5,965 bases of DNA from an uncultured Balneolaceae bacterium (GTDB lineage Bacteria; Bacteroidota; Rhodothermia; Balneolales; Balneolaceae), in assembly GCA_937982515.1 (NCBI GenBank), contig CALJMB010000086.1, positions 1 to 5,965 on the forward strand, read 5' to 3'. Within the stretch, counting starts at the first letter, position 1. Each line of letters opens with the position of its first letter. Positions 1 through 4,871 of the stretch are shown here, in pieces. Made by a program: the position numbers and the translations under genes. The notes beneath the pieces were generated by a model. The model worked only from the letters and a program-made list of their open reading frames with translations, did no database searches and was not told the DNA's origin.

Positions 1-866
1 TCTATCGGCAGAATAACGATACCGCTGGCTCCGGCCGTTTTGAGCTGTTCCATCACTTCCCAAAACTCCTCAATAGGAATGACGGTGTGGATAGCTACCA
101 TGTTATCTTCAGCAAGAGGCATAACAGTAGGACTTTTAAGGGAGGGAATAATCTCCTTAATAGCCGGAACCGCATCCCGGGGCGCATTCATCATGATATA
201 CCGGCTGCGTTCAGCCTGTTGGTACCCCTCGATACGCTGTAAAAACTTTTCGATGAGGCGTTGTTTACCTGCGGAGAGCTTTTTATTGGTTCGGATCAGT
301 TCCGTTTCCGATTCAAAGACAGTCTCGATTTCCGTCAGTCCGTTGGCTTTGAGGGTATTTCCCGTAGACACCAGATCACAGATAGCGTCGGCTACATCCA
401 GCCGGGGGGCTATCTCAACGGCTCCGGAAATAGTAACGATCTTGGCTTCCACACCGTGTTTTTCAAGGTACGCCCGGGTCAGGTTGGGGTAACTGGTGGC
501 GATGGATTTACCCTGAAGATCGCTAACGGTTTGGATATCACCATTTTTACGGACCGCGAGCGAGAGCCGGCAGACTCCGTAGTCCAGCCCGTGAATAATT
601 GTAACATCGGCGCCGGTCTCGGCCGTCACATTGGCGCCTACAAATCCCAGGTCGCATACTCCATCCTGTACGTATTCGGGGATGTCGTCGTCTCGGATCA
701 GCAAGAGTTCGACATCAAAGTTGCGGCACTTAATCATCAGGCTGCGCTTGTAGTTATCAAACCGGAGGCCGATACCCTCCAGCAGTTCAATGGTTTTGTC
801 AGTAAGGCGGCCGCTTTTTTGAATGGCTATGCGCAAAGATGTTCCGTTATCGGCAGTTCGTTCCAT
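1..866 (-). CDS. hisG: ATP phosphoribosyltransferase, long form (3' end cut by window edge)
   Basis: HisG catalyses the first committed step of histidine synthesis, joining ATP and PRPP to give phosphoribosyl-ATP in the cytoplasm, and is the usual target of histidine feedback inhibition. I translated 288 codons from the ATG at 866. Visible family motifs are IQKSGRL (residues 15-21), CDLGFVGANV (71-80), TSYPNLTRAYL (124-134) and the PRPP-binding segment ADAICDLVSTGNTLKANGL (159-177), which closely matches the enterobacterial enzyme. Residues after about 215 form the extra C-terminal regulatory domain of the long, HisZ-independent form, with the typical GASGIVILPI ending. Only a few codons should be missing beyond base 1. 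The start has no Shine-Dalgarno sequence, and a TAA lies in frame two codons upstream. A histidine-rich leader ORF sits 58 bases upstream. Other his genes probably follow off the window, but that is not visible. Confidence 0.97.
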   Translation of the reverse strand, partial: MERTADNGTSLRIAIQKSGRLTDKTIELLEGIGLRFDNYKRSLMIKCRNFDVELLLIRDDDIPEYVQDGVCDLGFVGANVTAETGADVTIIHGLDYGVCRLSLAVRKNGDIQTVSDLQGKSIATSYPNLTRAYLEKHGVEAKIVTISGAVEIAPRLDVADAICDLVSTGNTLKANGLTEIETVFESETELIRTNKKLSAGKQRLIEKFLQRIEGYQQAERSRYIMMNAPRDAVPAIKEIIPSLKSPTVMPLAEDNMVAIHTVIPIEEFWEVMEQLKTAGASGIVILPI

Positions 867-924
867 AAATTAGTTATGTAAGAAAGTTGAAAAAGGATGA
901 TAAGAAAAAGAGGAGTAGCAGGTG

Positions 925-1011
925 CTATTTAGCTGTATCATGACAATGGTGACGACGGTGGTCACCGTGATGGAGATGGGAAGAAACGGTATGTAGGCAT
1001 TTAAGTTGCAT
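925..1011 (-). CDS. hisL: Putative histidine operon leader peptide (28 aa)
   Basis: This short ORF starts at an ATG (1011-1009) and ends at TAG (927-925), 58 bases before the hisG start. It begins MQLKCLHTVSSHLHHG and continues DHRRHHCHDTAK. Eight of 28 residues are histidine (positions 7, 12, 14, 15, 18, 21, 22, 24), five encoded by CAT and three by CAC, and seven fall within residues 12-24. Enterobacterial his operons are controlled by a leader peptide with a histidine run: ribosomes stall there when charged tRNA-His is scarce, which changes RNA folding and lets transcription proceed. The position directly before hisG, on the same strand, with a run of the matching amino acid's codons, supports the same role here. 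The histidines are clustered but interrupted rather than one unbroken run. No Shine-Dalgarno sequence is visible. The peptide itself probably has no function after synthesis. Confidence 0.82.
   Translation of the reverse strand: MQLKCLHTVSSHLHHGDHRRHHCHDTAK
948..968 (-). promoter_or_regulatory. Mutually exclusive hairpins inside the hisL coding sequence (possible attenuator element)
   Basis: On the minus-strand RNA, ACGGU (968-964) can pair with ACCGU (959-955) around a 4-base loop. Alternatively GGUGAC (966-961) can pair with GUCACC (953-948) around a 7-base loop. The two stems share bases and cannot form together. Both lie over histidine codons 14-22 of the leader, so a ribosome stalled or moving there would decide which one forms. 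This is the type of alternative pairing expected of an attenuator, but the stems are short and I see no strong intrinsic terminator between here and hisG. The regulatory reading is inference. Confidence 0.4.
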
Positions 1012-1260
1012 CGGCAGGAATATATAACTTTTTGCGGGATCATGCATGCCGCAGAGGTGAGTTTATGTAAAATTTAATTCGACAGGGAGAGGATAAGAGA
1101 AATGTATGATGTATAAAGATCGACAGGCCTCGGCGGTAAGCAATGAGATTTCCTTTCTCCAGAGGGGATTAAGGAGTAGATTCCCAGAGGTATGGTTTCC
1201 GGGGAATATTATAAATATAAGTGTGGAATCGCTGCAGCCAGTGTGATATGGCCCCTCCAT
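1012..1260. other. Non-coding stretch upstream of hisL; candidate -7 elements only
   Basis: This AT-rich stretch should contain the hisL-hisG promoter. On the minus strand, TATATTTA (1219-1212) and TAAATTTT (1076-1069) each match seven of the eight positions of the TAnnTTTG -7 element of Bacteroidota, differing only in the last base. Neither has a convincing TTG-type -33 element at the usual spacing, so I cannot choose between them. A minus-strand reading frame of 65 codons spans 1260-1063, but its product resembles nothing I recognise and looks like a chance frame. Confidence 0.3.
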
Positions 1261-1291
1261 TCATCCGATGTTAATCCCAGGCATCGGATGA
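1261..1291. repeat. Perfect 10-bp inverted repeat with 11-bp spacer
   Basis: TCATCCGATG (1261-1270) is the exact reverse complement of CATCGGATGA (1282-1291), separated by 11 bases. It could be a regulator operator or an RNA hairpin. No T-run follows on either strand, so it is not an intrinsic terminator by itself. A smaller inverted repeat, GGAAT (1292-1296) and ATTCC (1305-1309), lies between it and the terminator at 1310, so three dyads sit side by side in about 90 bases. Confidence 0.7.
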
Positions 1292-1309
1292 GGAATCTGA
1301 CTTCATTCC

Positions 1310-1347
1310 AAAAAAAGCCCCGCACTACCTGGGTAGCACGGGGCTTT
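1310..1347 (-). terminator. Intrinsic terminator acting on the minus strand
   Basis: Read on the minus strand, AAAGCCCCG (1347-1339) pairs with CGGGGCUUU (1322-1314), with an inner CUAC/GUAG stem and a CCAG loop, followed by a U-run: seven T in total at 1316-1310, three of them in the stem. The two positions between outer and inner stems are UG opposite UG, which form two G-U wobbles in the minus-strand RNA and give a continuous 15-bp stem. In the plus-strand RNA the same positions are CA opposite CA and do not pair, and the T-tail is only TTTAGG. The hairpin is therefore built for minus-strand transcription, yet no minus-strand gene is visible upstream of it. Confidence 0.82.
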
Positions 1348-1536
1348 AGGGTCAACAACAAATGATGATTTCAAGCTATGCCGGCCGGAGCCGACGGAAC
1401 CAGAAACAGAAGATGGGCCAGAATAACAGGGAGAATTTACCCTCCGGCAAACCGGTTTTGGGAATTGATCTACCTGTCTGTCTGTTTACTGGTATATAAA
1501 TTAAACACCAACCCGGAAAAAAAGTTTCAGAGAGCT
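1348..1536. other. Non-coding stretch upstream of the paired small genes
   Basis: The frame of the first small gene stays open back to an ATG at 1378, but the added 53 codons show no family similarity and the conserved domain begins right at the ATG at 1537, so I treat this stretch as untranslated. It holds three tandem copies of CTGT near 1477-1488 and an AT-rich TATATAAATT near 1493-1502 that could be part of a promoter. I see no riboswitch: the conserved TPP-element segments are absent despite the possible thiamine link of the downstream genes. Confidence 0.45.
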
Positions 1537-1782
1537 ATGACTACCTGCCAAATATCTTACCTGCCTATTGGAGCGCGTAATACTAACGAAGAGGTAAACC
1601 AGGCTATCGATATCATTAGCCGGTTTGACCTGGAAACGGAGGTCAGTGATATGTCGACGACCGTTAAAGGAGAGTTCAGCGAGATAATAAACATGATTGA
1701 TAACCTGTACAGAGAGATGGAAAATGAGCACAAAGAGTTTCGATTAGACATTGACCTATTAAGTTCAAAAGCTTATTCTTAG
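1537..1782 (+). CDS. YkoF/thiamine-binding-like single-domain protein, first of a pair
   Basis: This 81-residue cytoplasmic protein starts MTTCQISYLPIGA and has no signal peptide or membrane segment. Its pattern, a first strand ending in YLP (8-10), then a helix, then STTVKG (40-45), a second helix with a tyrosine (Y58) and a last strand FRLDIDLLS (68-76), matches the ferredoxin-like fold of the YkoF/thiamine-binding (DUF77) group. Bacillus subtilis YkoF shows the same FSLYP, STVLRG and helix-tyrosine order in each of its two domains and binds thiamine or hydroxymethylpyrimidine. Here only one domain is present. The next gene, 46 bases downstream, is a paralogue with about 31% identity (25 of 80 aligned positions). 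I chose the ATG at 1537 over the in-frame ATG at 1378 because it aligns with the paralogue's start. The family call is from memory of the motif pattern; the ligand is unproven. Confidence 0.68.
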   Translation: MTTCQISYLPIGARNTNEEVNQAIDIISRFDLETEVSDMSTTVKGEFSEIINMIDNLYREMENEHKEFRLDIDLLSSKAYS

Positions 1783-1828
1783 CACTCATTTAAAGGTTAG
1801 AAGCCAGAAGTATAATTTAATTCGATTC

Positions 1829-2116
1829 ATGATCACAACTGCACAATTTACGTATATACCCCTGCGGGCATCCAACCCCCGGGAAAGCATTGATTTTTTG
1901 TTAGAAATGGTAGCCCAGCATGATGTCGAGGTAGACGTAAATTACCTTTCTACCAGTGTCCAGGGCAAAACAGACGTTGTGTTTGAGCTCATGCGTGAAA
2001 TGTACGACACAATGGCTGTGGAAGGCGAAGAGTTTCGTTTTCACGTAGAACTGCTTAGCCCTACTCTGGATAGCGACGGCATCCAAAATAAACCAAAAGA
2101 AACAGGGCAGAAGTAG
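1829..2116 (+). CDS. YkoF/thiamine-binding-like single-domain protein, second of a pair
   Basis: This 95-residue protein starts MITTAQFTYIPLRA and has the same layout as its neighbour: TYIP (8-11), STSVQG (41-46), a helix VVFELMREMY (50-59) and a final strand FRFHVELLSP (69-78), followed by a polar tail of about 17 residues that is probably disordered. The VVFELMREMY stretch is closer to classical YkoF than the corresponding part of the first copy. No signal peptide is seen. It is probably co-transcribed with the first gene, and a strong terminator 33 bases after its stop closes the unit. YkoF in Bacillus has two such domains in one chain, so the two proteins may pair as a heterodimer. That, and any thiamine-related ligand, is inference; no transporter or thi gene is in view. 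Confidence 0.7.
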   Translation: MITTAQFTYIPLRASNPRESIDFLLEMVAQHDVEVDVNYLSTSVQGKTDVVFELMREMYDTMAVEGEEFRFHVELLSPTLDSDGIQNKPKETGQK

Positions 2117-2149
2117 CCTGGCCTGTTTTACCGGTTGTAAGAAATCTAT

Positions 2150-2179
2150 CCCGGCAAAGTTTTTTGCCGGGGATTTTTT
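2150..2179 (+). terminator. Intrinsic terminator after the paired small genes
   Basis: CCCGGCAAA (2150-2158) pairs with TTTGCCGGG (2163-2171) around a GTTT loop, a perfect 9-bp stem, followed by GA and six T (2174-2179). It lies 33 bases after the second small gene and separates that unit from lepA. Confidence 0.9.
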
Positions 2180-2201
2180 AAACAGTATGCAATGCCCCCT
2201 C

Positions 2202-2209
2202 TAATTTTG
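2202..2209 (+). promoter_or_regulatory. Candidate -7 promoter element for the lepA operon
   Basis: TAATTTTG matches the Bacteroidota -7 consensus TAnnTTTG exactly, and it lies just after a terminator and ahead of lepA, where a promoter is needed. A TATCTTTA overlapping its downstream side is a near match. No clear -33 TTTG lies 19 bases upstream. If used, it would give a 5' untranslated region of roughly 180 bases that includes the inverted repeat at 2280-2321. Confidence 0.45.
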
Positions 2210-2279
2210 TATCTTTAGCGTTCTTTTTTCTGGTGTGGTAGCCGGTTCTCTGATATCGTGCACAAGAAGGCAACGAAAA

Positions 2280-2321
2280 CACCAAAACACCAACTTATTT
2301 TTGTGGTTTTGTGTTTTGGTG
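2280..2321 (+). repeat. 11-bp inverted repeat in the lepA upstream region
   Basis: CACCAAAACAC (2280-2290) and GTGTTTTGGTG (2311-2321) are exact reverse complements around a 20-base spacer. The left arm lies in a tandem duplication of AAAACACC (2276-2291). The following bases (GCCTGTCTTT) are not a convincing terminator tail. It may be an RNA hairpin in the lepA leader, an operator, or one copy of a dispersed intergenic repeat. Around it (2210-2394) I see no other gene; reading frames there lack any recognisable product. Confidence 0.65.
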
Positions 2322-2394
2322 GCCTGTCTTTACCGTTCTGCACTGAAGGTCACTACACAAGTCAATCACACATGCTCCGAGATATCGCTATTCT

Positions 2395-4200
2395 ATGACC
2401 GACATTCGCAATTTTTGCATTATCGCACACATTGATCATGGCAAATCCACTCTTGCAGATCGCTTGTTGGAGCGTACCGGTACTATAACCGAGAGGGAAA
2501 TGCAGGCGCAAATCCTGGATGATATGGATCTGGAGCGGGAGCGCGGTATTACCATTAAAAGCCATGCTATTAAAATGACCTATCGGCGTCCGGATGGAGA
2601 GCAGGTTATCTTCAATCTGATTGATACGCCGGGGCACGTAGACTTTGCCTACGAGGTATCTCGGGCATTAAAAGCCTGTGAAGGCGCTCTGCTGGTAGTA
2701 GATGCTGCGCAGGGGATAGAGGCCCAAACCATCTCCACCCTTTACCAGGCCATCGATCAGGATCTGGAAATTGTTCCGGTACTAAACAAAATTGACCTGC
2801 CCGGAGCCGATATAGAAGGTGTGGGGCAGCAGATAGTTGACCTGATAGGGTGCGATCCTGAAGAAATTCTCACCGTATCCGGGAAAACCGGCGAGGGGGT
2901 GGATGAACTGTTGGAAGCGATTGTAGAACGCATTCCCCCGCCGGGACGGGAAAAGGATAAGCCGCTTAAAGCCCTGATCTTCGATTCCGTTTTCAATACC
3001 TATCGGGGCTCCATCGTCTACGTCCGGTTAATGGAAGGAACATTGCACAAAGGTGAAGGCATCCGGTTTATGGCTACCGGCAAAGAGTATGACGCCGAAG
3101 AGATCGGGTATCTGAAGATAAATAAAGAGCCGACTCAAAAGCTGGAAGCCGGTGAGGTGGGTTATGTGATCGGGAGTGTTAAAACCTTACAGGATGCACG
3201 TGTGGGCGACACGCTGACGACATCAAAAAATCCCGCAGGCTCCCCGATACCCGGTTATAAGGAAGTAAAGCCCATGGTCTTCAGTGGTATATATCCCACC
3301 AGTTCAGATGACTTTGAAGATCTGCGGTCAGCCCTGGAAAAACTACAGCTGAACGACGCTTCCCTCTCATATCAGCCCGAGACGTCGAAGGCGTTGGGTT
3401 TCGGTTTCCGCGCCGGATTTCTGGGGTTGCTCCACATGGAGATCGTTCAGGAGCGGCTGGACCGTGAGTTCGATATCGATATAATCACTACTGTGCCCAA
3501 CGTAGAATACGAAGTTCACTTAGTCGATAAGGGGGAGGCAAAAAAAATTATTGTAGACAATCCCAGTGAAATGCCCGATTCCGGTAAGGTAGACGCGGTA
3601 TACGAACCCTATATTAAGGCCAGTATTATTACCCCGTCCGAATATATCGGCCCGGTGATGAAGCTCTGCCAGGATCGCCGGGGAGTTTACATCAACCAGC
3701 TGCACATGCAGAGCAACCGGGTGGAAATCACTTATGAGTTGCCCCTGGCTGAGGTAGTATTCGATTTCTACGATCGCCTGAAAAGCGGTACCCGGGGTTA
3801 CGCTTCTCTGGATTATGAATTTATTGAATACCGAAAGGGGGATTTGGTTCGTTTAGATATCATGCTAAACGGCGATCATGTCGATGCCTTATCCAGTATT
3901 ACGCACCGCGATAAAGCGTATGAACTGGGCAAAAAATTGTGTGGCAAACTCAAAGAGTTGATTCCTCAGCAACAGTTCGAGGTGGCCATACAGGCAGCGA
4001 TCGGGTCGCGGATCATCGCAAGAGACACGATCCGGGCCATGCGCAAGGATGTGACGGCAAAGTGCTACGGCGGGGACATCTCCCGGAAAAGAAAACTGCT
4101 GGAAAAACAAAAAGAAGGCAAAAAGCGTATGAAACAAGTTGGCGCGGTTGAAGTGCCTCAGGAGGCGTTTCTGGCTGTACTTTCAATGGACGACGATTAA
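2395..4200 (+). CDS. lepA: Elongation factor 4 (ribosome-associated translation GTPase)
   Basis: LepA/EF4 is a nearly universal bacterial GTPase that binds the ribosome; back-translocation and roles in 30S assembly and initiation have been proposed. The 601-residue product is full length. Visible GTPase motifs are AHIDHGKST (11-19, P-loop), GITIKS (51-56, switch I), DTPGH (77-81), NKID (131-134) and SGKTG (162-166; many homologues have SAKTG). The end of the protein shows the LepA-specific C-terminal domain, with KCYGGDISRKRKLLEKQKEG followed by VPQEAFLAVLS. The ATG at 2395 starts the protein exactly at the conserved MTDIRNFCIIAHIDHGKST and has no clear Shine-Dalgarno sequence. It opens a likely operon with a secreted protein 55 bases downstream and then lepB; lepA-lepB adjacency is also known in Escherichia coli. 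Nothing in the sequence looks broken. Confidence 0.98.
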   Translation: MTDIRNFCIIAHIDHGKSTLADRLLERTGTITEREMQAQILDDMDLERERGITIKSHAIKMTYRRPDGEQVIFNLIDTPGHVDFAYEVSRALKACEGALLVVDAAQGIEAQTISTLYQAIDQDLEIVPVLNKIDLPGADIEGVGQQIVDLIGCDPEEILTVSGKTGEGVDELLEAIVERIPPPGREKDKPLKALIFDSVFNTYRGSIVYVRLMEGTLHKGEGIRFMATGKEYDAEEIGYLKINKEPTQKLEAGEVGYVIGSVKTLQDARVGDTLTTSKNPAGSPIPGYKEVKPMVFSGIYPTSSDDFEDLRSALEKLQLNDASLSYQPETSKALGFGFRAGFLGLLHMEIVQERLDREFDIDIITTVPNVEYEVHLVDKGEAKKIIVDNPSEMPDSGKVDAVYEPYIKASIITPSEYIGPVMKLCQDRRGVYINQLHMQSNRVEITYELPLAEVVFDFYDRLKSGTRGYASLDYEFIEYRKGDLVRLDIMLNGDHVDALSSITHRDKAYELGKKLCGKLKELIPQQQFEVAIQAAIGSRIIARDTIRAMRKDVTAKCYGGDISRKRKLLEKQKEGKKRMKQVGAVEVPQEAFLAVLSMDDD

Positions 4201-4217
4201 ATTTTAATTGACAAAGC

Positions 4218-4241
4218 GCATAGCGCAACAATGGGCTATGC
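4218..4241 (+). repeat. 7-bp inverted repeat between lepA and the next gene
   Basis: GCATAGC (4218-4224) and GCTATGC (4235-4241) are exact reverse complements around a 10-base loop in the 55-base gap after lepA. No T-run follows, so it is unlikely to terminate transcription. It could protect the end of the lepA message or modulate translation of the next gene, whose start is 15 bases further on. This may also be chance. Confidence 0.45.
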
Positions 4242-4255
4242 ACAAATCAAGTAAT

Positions 4256-4843
4256 ATGAAGAAGAGATTCTATTCGATAGTAGTTACAATTGTATTGGTA
4301 TTTACCTCATTAAATGCTTACGCCCAGTTTGAGGAGCCGGTATTCAAGAAAATGGGGGAAGCAGACCGGGCATGGTTTATGAACAAGTTTAAGAATGTCA
4401 AATGGACCGGGCAGGGATTGTATGGAGATGCAGGGATTGATGGTGTACAGACGAGTGAACTACGCGCCCGCATGGAAGCGGCCTTCGGTGCTCCAACGCA
4501 AACCATAGAAGACTTAATAAAAAAGAAAAACTTCCGGCTGGCAGAGGCCATTCAATTTGAATACTGGTTTACGGTAGATGATTCCATTCCTCTCATGATT
4601 TTGGATGTGGACGGGCCTTTTGGCCACGGCCTGGTTTATGGGGGTGCCAGCCGTTATATTGACCTGATGCCGCAGATAAAGCGGACTTTCGCCAAGAAGC
4701 TGATGGAAGAAAATGGCCCGGCAGAATTTCAGGATTATTATTACTCTCCTGAACGGAAAAAATGGTTTGATGTACGTTACGAGAATGGCCGGTACGAGTA
4801 CAAAGAGATTAAAGCACCCAAAGGTGTGGCGTCAGGTTATTGA
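4256..4843 (+). CDS. Secreted protein of unknown function in the lepA-lepB operon
   Basis: I do not recognise this family. The 195-residue product begins with a clear Sec signal peptide: MKKR, a hydrophobic core at about residues 7-19, then AYA before Q24, the expected signal peptidase I cleavage point. There is no cysteine at that site, so it is not a lipoprotein. The mature part of about 172 residues is rich in charged and aromatic residues, with a basic helix-like stretch near 87-96, a hydrophobic segment IPLMILDVDGPFGHGLVYGG (111-130) that looks like a conserved core, and a Tyr/Lys-rich C-terminus (161-187). No further membrane segment is seen, so a periplasmic location is likely. In-frame ATGs exist at 4208 and 4238, but starting at 4256 puts the signal peptide at the very N-terminus. 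It sits 55 bases after lepA and 28 before lepB, so it is probably co-transcribed and may be processed by the LepB encoded next to it. Confidence 0.85.
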   Translation: MKKRFYSIVVTIVLVFTSLNAYAQFEEPVFKKMGEADRAWFMNKFKNVKWTGQGLYGDAGIDGVQTSELRARMEAAFGAPTQTIEDLIKKKNFRLAEAIQFEYWFTVDDSIPLMILDVDGPFGHGLVYGGASRYIDLMPQIKRTFAKKLMEENGPAEFQDYYYSPERKKWFDVRYENGRYEYKEIKAPKGVASGY

Positions 4844-4858
4844 CATTTAATTTTTAAA

Positions 4859-4863
4859 AAGGA
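4859..4863 (+). promoter_or_regulatory. Shine-Dalgarno site deciding the lepB TTG start
   Basis: AAGGA lies 8 bases upstream of the TTG at 4872. The lepB frame has a TAA at 4848-4850 and no ATG between it and the conserved N-terminal region, so TTG with this ribosome binding site is the best-supported start. It stands out because other starts in the window lack such a site. Confidence 0.65.
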
Positions 4864-4871
4864 CCTCAGAT

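Noticed and set aside
261..881. Long plus-strand open frame of 206 codons opposite hisG.
   Set aside because: It is an antisense shadow of hisG, which shows every family motif; the plus-strand product resembles nothing.
870..965. A Thr/Val-rich reading frame (TTVVTIV) on the minus strand that could be taken for a threonine or branched-chain leader peptide, ending two codons before hisG.
   Set aside because: It is the shifted reading of the CAC/CAT histidine codons. It has only a GTG start candidate, while the histidine frame has an ATG, its own stop and a matching downstream gene.
1063..1260. Minus-strand open frame of 65 codons upstream of the his leader.
   Set aside because: No recognisable domain, no ribosome binding site and cysteine/histidine scatter typical of a chance frame; it also covers the likely promoter region.
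1378..1536. N-terminal extension of the first YkoF-like gene from an upstream in-frame ATG.
   Set aside because: The paralogue starts at the position matching 1537, and the extension has no family similarity.
1069..1825. A 12-base match, AATTTAATTCGA, at 1071-1082 and 1814-1825.
   Set aside because: It is short and AT-rich, at unrelated positions relative to the genes; most likely chance.
2235..2435. Plus-strand open frame of 66 codons overlapping the lepA start.
   Set aside because: It overlaps lepA in another frame and runs through the inverted repeat; its composition looks like translated intergenic DNA.
4218..4241. Hairpin after lepA as a terminator.
   Set aside because: No T-run follows it and the next gene starts 15 bases later, so read-through is expected.
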